NCBI RefSeq assembly: GCF_050296195.1
Contig: NZ_JBNKRB010000026.1
Length of the DNA stretch: 64,000 nucleotides
Strand: one strand, 5' to 3'
Source: Gynuella sp050296195
GTDB taxonomy: Bacteria > Pseudomonadota > Gammaproteobacteria > Pseudomonadales > Natronospirillaceae
Of the stretch, positions 44,905 through 52,815 are shown one piece after another; the first letter of the stretch is position 1; every line of letters starts with the position of its first letter. The notes under the pieces are model-generated. The model had not been told where the DNA came from, ran no database searches, and worked only from the letters and a program-made list of their open reading frames with translations. The translations under genes and the position numbers were made by a program.

Positions 44905-45378
44905 ATGACAGAACAAAAAAAGCCGGTTTTCGGCATTCAAAGACTCTATATCAAGGATTCTTCGTTCGAGTCCCCCAATAGTCCGCAGATTTTTCGTCAC
45001 CCCTGGGAACCGAAAATCAATCTGGATATGAACACCAAAACCAAACAGCTTGATGCAGCCGTTTACGAAGTGGTTCTGATGTTGACCGTGACAACCAAAG
45101 TGAGTGATGAAGTGGCATTTGTTGCCGAAGTTCAACAGTGCGGCATTTTCAACATGGAAAACTTTGAAGAAGAAGTCAAAAACCAGATGCTAGGTGCCTA
45201 TTGCCCAAATCTGTTATTTCCATATGCACGGGCATATATTGACAATCTGGTAGTACAAGGCAGCTTCCCACCTGTGCATCTGGCACCGATCAACTTCGAT
45301 GCAATTTATCAGCAAAAACTTGCAGAGTTGAATGCCAAGAGCGACAGCGACTCTGAAACAGAATCATCTATGCACTGA
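44905..45378 (+). CDS. secB: SecB protein-export chaperone
   Basis: Tetrameric cytosolic chaperone that delivers unfolded preproteins to SecA. FGIQRLYIKDSSFESPNSP, the PWEPKINLDMNTK strand and LLFPYARAYIDNLVVQGSFP are family blocks. Length is 157 aa, with an acidic Ser/Asp/Glu tail. Confidence 0.95.
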   Translation: MTEQKKPVFGIQRLYIKDSSFESPNSPQIFRHPWEPKINLDMNTKTKQLDAAVYEVVLMLTVTTKVSDEVAFVAEVQQCGIFNMENFEEEVKNQMLGAYCPNLLFPYARAYIDNLVVQGSFPPVHLAPINFDAIYQQKLAELNAKSDSDSETESSMH

Positions 45379-45392
45379 TCCTGTCAACAAAG

Positions 45393-45418
45393 TCTTGCCG
45401 GTATCCTCACCGGCAAGA
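45393..45418. terminator. Hairpin between convergent secB and thiI
   Basis: TCTTGCCGGT and ACCGGCAAGA form a perfect 10-bp stem with a 6-base loop 15 bp beyond the secB stop. T-tracts are short. It is likely a shared 3' end structure for the convergent genes. Confidence 0.65.
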
Positions 45419-45432
45419 ATCATAATAGCAAC

Positions 45433-46887
45433 TCACCCTTCCCCAAATACCGAGACGTTTTCAAACCCCTGCTCACGTAAATAAAGTACCTGCATCTTGC
45501 TCATCACACCCTTGTCGCAATACAGCACATATGATTTGCTTTGATCCAGTTCAGGATATGCCTGACGAAGACGATAAAACGGAATCTCAAGAGCATTGAC
45601 CGCCTTGGGAGGAGCTTTCAAGTCTCTTTCATCAGGGTGTCGAATATCGATCAGAATTTCGTCATCTGACAAATGAGAACGATAAGGCACCTCATAACCG
45701 CTGGCTTCTGTTACATACAATTCATCTATGTTTCTGACGACCGTACTTTCAAGCGCAGCATCCAACACAGAAAAATCGAATTTCTGTTCTTCCGCCAGTA
45801 CTTTTTCGAGCCTGGCGCGAGTAGTCGGCTTTCTGGATATCACTCCACAGTATTCTGGTATGGTTTCAGCGAACTCAGCCGTACCGATTCGCCGGGCCTG
45901 ATCAATTATCTCCTGCTTGTCCGATACAACCAGCGGTCGAAATACCAGCTTATCGGTCACTTCCTCAATGACCTTGAGGTTGATCATGGTCTGACTGGAG
46001 ACTTGGGCAATAGCCTCACCCGTTACAAATGACTCCAGATTAAAGCGTTCTGCCACCCGGTCTGCCGCCCGATACATCATCCTCTTCAAAATGACGCCCA
46101 TGTGTGAGTTATCAACTTTGGTTAAAATCTCAGCCACTACCGTTTCAAATGGCACTGCTATAAACAGTACACGATGGCTGGATCCAAATTTCCGCCAAAT
46201 ATATTCAGCAACCTGTTTAACACCATTTTCATGAGCTGAACCGCCCAGATTGAAAAACAGAAAATGAGTCCGAATGCCGCGTTTCATAATCTGATAAGCC
46301 GCAACTCCGGAATCAAACCCACCAGAGAGCAGTGTTAAAGTGGTTTCCTGGGTTCCAATTGGAAATCCTCGCAGTCCGTTGATACGGCGGGTAACCAGAA
46401 AAAGGTCCTGGTCACGAATCTCAATTTTAATGGTGATATCCGGATCATTCAGCTTTACAGCTTTAGCTTCAGTGTGTTGATTAAGCCCACCACCCACATA
46501 ACGTTCAACATCCAGCGAAGTGAAGTCATGCTTTCCTACCCGCTTGACCCGAACAGCAAATGTTTTACCTTTGAGTTCATTACGGTATAAATCTTTAGCC
46601 TTTAAAAAGATATCTTCCAGACTTTGTAACTGAAAACTTTCAACCTGGAGAATGTGTGCAATTCCCGGCGTACATGCCAGGGATTCAGCAATGGCATTAC
46701 ATTGATCTTCACTGGCCTGACTCGATGGCTGTACAAAAAGATTGTCCCAAACTCCGCTGACGGCGACATTTGTATCAATCTTTTGCAGAATGTTTCTGAT
46801 ATTCTGCCGGAGTTGTTGAGTAAACCTTTTTCGCACCGGTTTGCTCTTAATGGTAATTTCTGGTGCCAGTTTGATAATAAATTTCAT
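45433..46887 (-). CDS. thiI: tRNA 4-thiouridine synthase ThiI
   Basis: Sulfur transfer to tRNA uridine 8 and to thiazole synthesis. N-terminal ferredoxin-like and THUMP domains lead to the PP-loop ATPase (LTLLSGGFDSGVAAY), with the long C-terminal rhodanese domain holding the persulfide Cys in YVLYCDKGVMS. Length is 484 aa. Divergent from glnA, as in Pseudomonas. Confidence 0.95.
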   Translation of the reverse strand: MKFIIKLAPEITIKSKPVRKRFTQQLRQNIRNILQKIDTNVAVSGVWDNLFVQPSSQASEDQCNAIAESLACTPGIAHILQVESFQLQSLEDIFLKAKDLYRNELKGKTFAVRVKRVGKHDFTSLDVERYVGGGLNQHTEAKAVKLNDPDITIKIEIRDQDLFLVTRRINGLRGFPIGTQETTLTLLSGGFDSGVAAYQIMKRGIRTHFLFFNLGGSAHENGVKQVAEYIWRKFGSSHRVLFIAVPFETVVAEILTKVDNSHMGVILKRMMYRAADRVAERFNLESFVTGEAIAQVSSQTMINLKVIEEVTDKLVFRPLVVSDKQEIIDQARRIGTAEFAETIPEYCGVISRKPTTRARLEKVLAEEQKFDFSVLDAALESTVVRNIDELYVTEASGYEVPYRSHLSDDEILIDIRHPDERDLKAPPKAVNALEIPFYRLRQAYPELDQSKSYVLYCDKGVMSKMQVLYLREQGFENVSVFGEG

Positions 46888-46971
46888 GACAACGTGCTTA
46901 GCTGGTTCTTAGGGCGCGCAATTATAGCTGTTTTGCGCCAAACACGAAGAAATGAGTTAAAAAAAATTCAA

Positions 46972-47033
46972 TGCACCAAAAAAGATCACAAAAAAATCAC
47001 AAAGCACAATTACGATGCACTTGATTTTTTGCA
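46972..47033 (+). promoter_or_regulatory. Candidate NtrC sites upstream of glnA
   Basis: TGCACCAAAAAAGATCA (46972-46988) has a perfect left half of the NtrC consensus TGCACC-N5-GGTGCA but a poor right half. A second TGCAC...TTGCA arrangement is at 47016-47033. They lie about 50-100 bp upstream of the sigma-54 promoter, a normal enhancer position. Individually weak. Confidence 0.4.
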
Positions 47034-47069
47034 GAGTACAAAAAAACTATGCCACAAGGTTTTCTTGCC

Positions 47070-47086
47070 ATGGCACAAGCTTTGCT
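47070..47086 (+). promoter_or_regulatory. Sigma-54 promoter of glnA
   Basis: TGGCAC-AAGCT-TTGCT is an almost perfect -24/-12 element with GG (47072-47073) and GC (47084-47085) 10 bp apart. It predicts NtrC-activated, nitrogen-limited transcription from near 47097. Confidence 0.88.
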
Positions 47087-47178
47087 TTTTTGTGCACAGA
47101 TACAGTGCGAACCGATACTCAGCAGCTCGGTTAGAAACATAACGTGGCAATAAGCCAATCAACTTCGGAGACTGAATA

Positions 47179-48585
47179 ATGTCAGAAAAAACCCTTACTT
47201 TGATCAAGGAGTCTGAGGCTAAATGGGTTGACCTGCGCTTCACTGACACCAAGGGTAAAGAACAACACGTCACCATCCCCTCATCCAGTGTTGACGAAGA
47301 TTTTTTTGAAAATGGCCAGATGTTTGACGGTTCGTCCATTGCCGGCTGGAAAGGCATTAACGAATCAGACATGATCTTGATGCCTGATGATGAAACCTGT
47401 GTTCTGGATCCATTTACAGAAGACACTACTGTCATCATCCGTTGTAACATCATCGAACCTTCTACCATGCAGGGTTATGAACGCGATCCTCGCTCCATCG
47501 CCACGCGCGCAGAAGAGTACCTGAAATCAACAGGCTTGGGAGATACAGCCTTCTTTGGTCCTGAACCCGAGTTTTTTGTATTTGACAGCGTTAACTGGCA
47601 CACCGACATGAGTGGCTCCGGTTACAAAATTTCTTCTGAAGAAGCAGCCTGGTCTACTAACGAGTTGTATGAAGATGGAAACCTGGGCCACCGCCCAAGA
47701 GTGAAAGGCGGTTATTTCCCTGTTCCTCCAGTCGACAGCCTGCATGATCTTCGTTCAGCCATGTGCTCTGCAATGCAGGCCATGGGCCTGGAAGTTGAAG
47801 TACACCACCATGAAGTGGCGACTGCCGGTCAGTGTGAGATTGGTGTTAAGTTCAACACCCTGGTTAAAAAAGCCGACGAAACTCAGATTCTGAAATACTG
47901 TGTGCACAATGTTGCGGCGGCTTATGGTAAAACGGCGACGTTTATGCCAAAACCAGTTGTTGGCGATAACGGTTCTGGCATGCATTGCCACCAGTCTTTC
48001 TGGAAAGATGGCGAAAACCAATTTGCAGGCGATGAATATGCCGGGCTGTCTGAAACAGCACTGTATTACATCGGCGGTATTATCAAGCACGCCAAAGCTC
48101 TGAACGCTTTTACCAACCCAGGAACGAACTCTTATAAGCGTCTGATCCCTGGTTTCGAAGCGCCTGTTATGTTGGCTTATTCTGCCCGCAACCGTTCAGC
48201 ATCTATCCGTATTCCTTACACTGCCTCACCTAAAGGCAAGCGTATCGAAGCCCGTTTCCCGGATCCGATTGCGAACCCTTACCTGGCATTTGCAGCTATG
48301 CTGATGGCCGGCCTTGACGGCGTTAAGAACAAAATTCATCCTGGCGACTCAGCAGATAAAGATCTGTATGACCTGCCACCGGAAGAAGCGGCAGCAATTC
48401 CACAAGTCTGTGGCAGCCTCCGCGAAGCGCTGTCCAGCCTGGATGCAGACCGTGAGTTCCTGACAGCTGGCGGTGTATTTACCGACGATATGATCGATGC
48501 CTACATAGAACTGAAAATGGAAGAAGTCTTCCGCGTTGAACACACCACTCACCCTGTTGAGTTGGATATGTATTACTCAGTTTAA
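47179..48585 (+). CDS. glnA: Glutamine synthetase type I
   Basis: ATP-dependent synthesis of glutamine from glutamate and ammonium, the main assimilation route for fixed nitrogen. FDGSSIAGWKGINESD, FGPEPEFFVFD, NGSGMHCHQSF and NRSASIRIPY are active-site blocks, and LYDLPPEE contains the Tyr adenylylated by GlnE. Length is 468 aa. Start has CGGAG 10 bases upstream. Confidence 0.97.
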   Translation: MSEKTLTLIKESEAKWVDLRFTDTKGKEQHVTIPSSSVDEDFFENGQMFDGSSIAGWKGINESDMILMPDDETCVLDPFTEDTTVIIRCNIIEPSTMQGYERDPRSIATRAEEYLKSTGLGDTAFFGPEPEFFVFDSVNWHTDMSGSGYKISSEEAAWSTNELYEDGNLGHRPRVKGGYFPVPPVDSLHDLRSAMCSAMQAMGLEVEVHHHEVATAGQCEIGVKFNTLVKKADETQILKYCVHNVAAAYGKTATFMPKPVVGDNGSGMHCHQSFWKDGENQFAGDEYAGLSETALYYIGGIIKHAKALNAFTNPGTNSYKRLIPGFEAPVMLAYSARNRSASIRIPYTASPKGKRIEARFPDPIANPYLAFAAMLMAGLDGVKNKIHPGDSADKDLYDLPPEEAAAIPQVCGSLREALSSLDADREFLTAGGVFTDDMIDAYIELKMEEVFRVEHTTHPVELDMYYSV

Positions 48586-48600
48586 TCATCGGTCTATTTT

Positions 48601-48628
48601 AAAAAAGCGGCATTGTGCCGCTTTTTTT
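48601..48628 (+). terminator. Intrinsic terminator of glnA
   Basis: AAAAAAGCGGCA-TTG-TGCCGCTTTTTT is a 12-bp stem with a T-tract, 15 bp after the stop. Confidence 0.93.
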
Positions 48629-48771
48629 ATATCTAGTGCTTGGCTAATCTCCTGTAAACGCCCGCTACTCCCGCCTTTTAAATGGCATATTCAATATAAA
48701 ATAACTAATATTAATGATGGTATAGTAAATATTGCCGCCCATAAAAATAATCTAAATCAGAAGGAACAATG

Positions 48772-49662
48772 ATGAAATTTTACTTGCTATCGCTAAAATC
48801 AGTAACAATCCTATTTACCTTGTTTTTGCTGGCCGGATGCGGAGGAGAAGGAGGAGATGACAGCTCTGGAGGATCTTCTGCCTCATTCAGCTATACAGGA
48901 AAAACATCCGCAGCCACTGCCAGTGACAGCAACTACAAAGATCTTGCGTTGACTGGTAGCTACGGTTCTAAGATGGCTATAACATCCAATAACGTACCGT
49001 CCATTGGTGGCCGATCTCTTAATCAAGCGACCATTCTTCCAAACAAATTAGTCATTCAGCTTACCAAAACTCCATCAGGGACATCCAGAAGCACTCGTAC
49101 CAGTCAAGATATGTCTGCTGAAATCTGTGAGAGTGGGTCTGCTGTTGCTGACGGACAAGGCAACGAAAATTCCGGCGACTTCACAATCACTTTCACCAAC
49201 TGTGCCATTGATGTCGGTGACGGCACAACCGCAATCTATAACGGTGTTGCTCACTCAGTCTATTCGTCCGATGACTCCTTTACTATCTCTTATCAGAATT
49301 TCACCATCCAATACAATGGAACCACTTCCAGTCTGAATATGACCTTCAGTTGCGATAGCAACTTAAATTGCACCTCCTATAACGATTTCTCTGAAGATGG
49401 AATAACCTACCGGGTCAGTGATGCCAGCGTATATGGCGACAGCTCGTCCGGCTGGAATGTATCTGCCCGGGTTTATCATGAGAATTACGGCTACATCAAC
49501 ATTCAGGCTTCCAACCTTATCATGTGCGATAGCGGTGGTTTTAGTAGCGGATCTATCAGTATTACAGACAGCAGTAATAGTGAAGTGATCAGCATCGTGT
49601 TTGATAGCTGTTCATCCATGACAGTCACCTATAACGGTAACGCAGAAACAGTCAGTCAATAA
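48772..49662 (+). CDS. Putative lipoprotein, unknown function
   Basis: A 296-aa exported protein with a type II signal peptide (LFLLAGCGG, lipidated Cys about residue 22), followed by a Gly/Ser/Asp-rich linker and Ser/Thr/Asn-rich beta-strand sequence with several paired cysteines (AEICES, TFTNCAID, FSCDSNLNCTSY). No family recognised. AAGGAAC precedes tandem ATGs at 48769/48772. Single-gene unit between two hairpins, so probably a surface-exposed or outer-membrane protein. Confidence 0.75.
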   Translation: MKFYLLSLKSVTILFTLFLLAGCGGEGGDDSSGGSSASFSYTGKTSAATASDSNYKDLALTGSYGSKMAITSNNVPSIGGRSLNQATILPNKLVIQLTKTPSGTSRSTRTSQDMSAEICESGSAVADGQGNENSGDFTITFTNCAIDVGDGTTAIYNGVAHSVYSSDDSFTISYQNFTIQYNGTTSSLNMTFSCDSNLNCTSYNDFSEDGITYRVSDASVYGDSSSGWNVSARVYHENYGYINIQASNLIMCDSGGFSSGSISITDSSNSEVISIVFDSCSSMTVTYNGNAETVSQ

Positions 49663-49672
49663 GACGACTCGC

Positions 49673-49699
49673 TGGTGCCGAAAGCAGCTTTCGGCACCA
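49673..49699 (+). terminator. Strong hairpin after the lipoprotein gene
   Basis: TGGTGCCGAAAGC-A-GCTTTCGGCACCA is a near-perfect 13-bp inverted repeat 11 bp after the stop. It lacks a T-run but is placed where a terminator is expected. Confidence 0.65.
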
Positions 49700-49799
49700 C
49701 CTCATTGTAAACGCAACTCCCCCCACACTATCATTCACGCGCACATATCTTTGTAGTAAGCTTTCTGGCTAGTTTATATAAACTCGCAGGGCTATATCA

Positions 49800-50615
49800 T
49801 TGAAAATCAGCGTTATCTTTACCACCTACAATTCTCCCGCCTGGCTGGAAAAAGTCCTCTGGGGCTTTAATTGTCAAACTGATCAGAACTTTGAGCTACT
49901 GATTGCTGATGACGGGTCTGGTGAAGAAACCCAGCAGCTGATTTCCAGGTTCCAGCAAGAAGCACGTTTTGAAATACATCATATCTGGCAACCAGACGAA
50001 GGTTTTCAAAAATGCAGAATTCTCAATAAAGCCATTGTTGCCGCAACGGGTGAATATATCGTCATGACAGACGGTGACTGCATTCCCCGCAACGATTTTG
50101 TCGCGGCTCATCGTCAAGCAGCTCAACCCGGATGTTTTCTTTCGGGAGGCTATTTCAAACTGCCCATGGAGACCAGCAAGGTAATTACCCGTCATGACAT
50201 TGAAACAGGCAATTGTTTTGACACAGAGTGGTTGGCCAAACATGGAGTCAAGCCAAGTATCAAGTTTATGAAGCTCACTAAGCAACCAACACTGGCCAGT
50301 CTCTATAACACTGTGACAATGACCAAGCGATCCTGGAATGGCCATAACGCCTCCTGTTGGAAACAGGATGCTCTAAAAGTAAATGGCTTTGATGAAAGAA
50401 TGAAATATGGCGGTCTGGACTGCGAATTTGGCGGTCGTTTACTGAATGCTGGCATTAAAGCCAAGCAAATCCGCTATAAAGCAATATGTATACATCTTGA
50501 TCACTCCCGTGGTTACGTGAATGAAGAAGACTGGAAAAGAAACCGGATCATCCGCAAAACGTCCATTCAGGAAAAACTGATTGAAACTCCGGCGGGAATC
50601 AAACAGTCGCACTGA
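49800..50615 (+). CDS. Family 2 glycosyltransferase
   Basis: GT-A fold sugar transferase of 271 aa. An N-terminal VIFTTYNSPAWLEKVL, nucleotide-binding LLIADDGSG, DxD-type MTDGDCIP, and a C-terminal galactosyltransferase-like segment with WKQDALKVNGFDERMKYGGLD. The start is TTG 49800, with AGGG about 9 bases upstream. It is convergent with another glycosyltransferase; together they point to lipopolysaccharide or surface-glycan synthesis. Confidence 0.85.
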   Translation: MKISVIFTTYNSPAWLEKVLWGFNCQTDQNFELLIADDGSGEETQQLISRFQQEARFEIHHIWQPDEGFQKCRILNKAIVAATGEYIVMTDGDCIPRNDFVAAHRQAAQPGCFLSGGYFKLPMETSKVITRHDIETGNCFDTEWLAKHGVKPSIKFMKLTKQPTLASLYNTVTMTKRSWNGHNASCWKQDALKVNGFDERMKYGGLDCEFGGRLLNAGIKAKQIRYKAICIHLDHSRGYVNEEDWKRNRIIRKTSIQEKLIETPAGIKQSH

Positions 50616-50622
50616 TAAAGCT

Positions 50623-51666
50623 TCAGCCTTTTTTTCCAGCAATTAACTGACGATAAAACCCTACAATGGCCTGATTCGCATTTGCGACATAATGAGCACT
50701 GAGATCCGGGTAATGCCGATCAGGCCTTGCCTGCAATCGTGACAACAAAACTCGGGCAAGATCTTCAGTATCATCCACCCGAAATAAATCCCCCCCGTAA
50801 TCATCAATCAATTCTTTACAGCCCCCGATGTCCGAAGCGATAACAGGCACACCTGCATCCATCGCCTCCAACATAACTCTTGGAAGAGGCTCATAACGCG
50901 AAGGACAGACCAAAAGATCAAAACACTGATAAATGTCTTTAATATCTGTTCTATAGGAATGAAAGGTAATACGGTCATCATTCTGGGCAAGATCTTTTAG
51001 TTTTTGTTCCTGATGACCGCTGCCAAAGAACCCGAGTTTGACCGGCAACGAGGTTTGCAATTGCTTAAACGCCGGAATCAGGATATCCCAGGCTTTACTC
51101 TCGTGATAGCGCCCAACGGCTCCTATAAGAATATCCTCAGGCCGATATCCCAGTGATGCTCTCAATTCCGTGAGTTTCGAATCAGGCAGTGTCGGATGAT
51201 GCTGCAAAGAATTGTTAGCTTTGAATGCCTGTCCCTGGTAAGCCGTCGGAATTTTTTCTATCTGCCAGCGAGCATTACAGATCAACCCATCCATCTTCAG
51301 AAAATGAGGCCCATTCACTTCAATGTGCAGTGTCGAAACAGTGGCAGCAGCAGGATTTATTTTAGCCACCAACCGTGTTGACCGTCGCAAATGGGCATGA
51401 ATAACATCGGGTTTAAAATGATCAATGGCTTTTTTCAACTGCCATCTGGTGAGAATTTTAGCGGAGACCTCTATCACTTTGACTCGATCATCCAGATGAT
51501 CTCGAATGGACACACCATGTCGACGATGATCCTTACGTATTACCACGCAAACCTGATGCTCTATACACTGTTGATTACTGGACTCCGCCGTGGAGCGCTC
51601 GGATCCAGCAAAACCTCGCGACAACAGAACATGCATTATTCGCAGGGAAGATCGATTATTGGACAT
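50623..51666 (-). CDS. Family 4 (GT-B) glycosyltransferase
   Basis: Sugar transferase of about 347 aa. N-terminal IMHVLLSRGFAGSERST binds the acceptor, and the C-terminal half has IGAVGRYHESKAWDILI and the EPLPRVMLEAMDAGVPVIAS nucleotide-sugar motif. ATG 51666 is used; the frame also permits a TTG at 51693, and neither has a clear ribosome-binding site. It ends 7 bp from the convergent family 2 enzyme. Confidence 0.83.
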   Translation of the reverse strand: MSNNRSSLRIMHVLLSRGFAGSERSTAESSNQQCIEHQVCVVIRKDHRRHGVSIRDHLDDRVKVIEVSAKILTRWQLKKAIDHFKPDVIHAHLRRSTRLVAKINPAAATVSTLHIEVNGPHFLKMDGLICNARWQIEKIPTAYQGQAFKANNSLQHHPTLPDSKLTELRASLGYRPEDILIGAVGRYHESKAWDILIPAFKQLQTSLPVKLGFFGSGHQEQKLKDLAQNDDRITFHSYRTDIKDIYQCFDLLVCPSRYEPLPRVMLEAMDAGVPVIASDIGGCKELIDDYGGDLFRVDDTEDLARVLLSRLQARPDRHYPDLSAHYVANANQAIVGFYRQLIAGKKG

Positions 51667-51764
51667 ACCATCAAAGAATTCTTGGGAAAACAATATTTTA
51701 ATAGAGAATCAGCGCGAATGCGACACGAGCTCTTATAATCGTAATCACCAAAATATCACATAGA

Positions 51765-51793
51765 CAAAAAGCCTCACGAAACTCGTAAGGCTT
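51765..51793 (-). terminator. Minus-strand hairpin with T-tract upstream of GT4 gene
   Basis: On the minus strand AAGCCTTACGA-GTT-TCGTGAGGCTT is followed by TTTTTG. It would end a transcript coming from 51.8 kb or beyond, where only an IS remnant is now visible, hinting at a lost gene. Confidence 0.6.
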
Positions 51794-51858
51794 AAAGTCA
51801 CTAGGTAGATTTCAATATTATTTAATAAATATAACCAACTTTAGCAGTCAGACCTTTT

Positions 51859-52128
51859 ATGTCCCAGCTCAGTTTTTCAGATAAATATGGTCAGGCGAAA
51901 CGCAAAAAGACCCGAGGTGAAAAATTTCTGGTTGAGATGGACACATTATTGCCCTGAAATGAAATGGAAAAGCCTATTCGACGTTATGACTGTAAATTCC
52001 TAAAAAAGATGAAAGAAGATAGTTTGCAGCTCTTGATGGAGACCATAATTGCGCAGATCAGCGTTTCTCTAAGTTTCGGAACCGGTGATGTCAACTGGTA
52101 TTTTGGCAACAAGGCCACCAACATATAA
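51859..52128 (+). pseudogene. IS5-family transposase remnant
   Basis: The first 32 codons (MSQLSFSDKYGQAKRKKTRG, then EKFLVEMDTLLP) match the N-terminus of IS5/IS1182-type transposases. A stop follows at 51955-51957, where relatives have a Trp codon (TGG to TGA). The frame then resumes (NEMEKPIRRY) but soon loses resemblance, and the gene ends far short of the usual 320 or more residues. No terminal inverted repeats were found. Confidence 0.6.
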
Positions 52129-52815
52129 TCAACACAATTATGGTCAGGCTGACTTCAACCTGCACCATGCTAATCTTCTGATTTCAGAGGCATGGTAAAA
52201 AATATGCTGATATACCTGCTTCTTAATCAACTGTTGATCCCAGGCAGTCTCACAAGTAACCAGATATTGAGAAAGCACATAGACATACTACTGTCATAGA
52301 ATCATATAAGCCGTTCAATGTTGAGACAGGCACATGAATTAGGTTTCTCAAGGCACATCTCAGAAGGACAGGACATTCCAGACTCATATTTTTATTTGTT
52401 AATCCCAGCTGATTCAGATTACCATCTTGAAGAGAAGATTATGACCCGCCTATATAGAAAAAATTCCGTCTCTACTCAGACCACATATCGTACCCAATAC
52501 ATTTGCTGAATATCATCCTCACCGTCATCCCACAAACACAAAATGCCCGCATGCAATAACTCTGACCCAACTTATCAGAGAGTTATGTTTCATTGAGGAA
52601 TATATGCAAACCAATGCAAATTTTTCGGCCATGAACAGTGTTAGCATATGTTTTATCAGCTTCATTAACCTGAAAATTTTTCCTAAAAAACACTAGCAGA
52701 TCATCCTTGTCAGTATGAAAAATACCAAAAATCTCTTTTGGGCATTTGAAAATGAATCATGTACATGACATGAAATCTACTAAATCAGCATTAACTGAAT
52801 AGATGTGAGCATCCA
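52129..52815. other. 687-bp AT-rich region without a recognisable gene
   Basis: Only short frames are present, none with a recognisable product. It probably holds the promoter of the GH98-type gene, including a perfect palindrome at 52757-52768. Together with the IS remnant this makes a 1.1-kb degraded stretch. Confidence 0.55.
52757..52768. promoter_or_regulatory. Palindrome upstream of GH98-type gene
   Basis: TCATGTACATGA is a perfect 12-bp palindrome about 48 bp before the start codon, a plausible operator for a substrate-responsive repressor. Confidence 0.35.

Noticed and set aside
52318..52509. Short plus-strand frame of 63 residues in the degraded stretch
   Set aside because: No ribosome-binding site, no recognisable family, and AT-rich surroundings typical of non-coding DNA.
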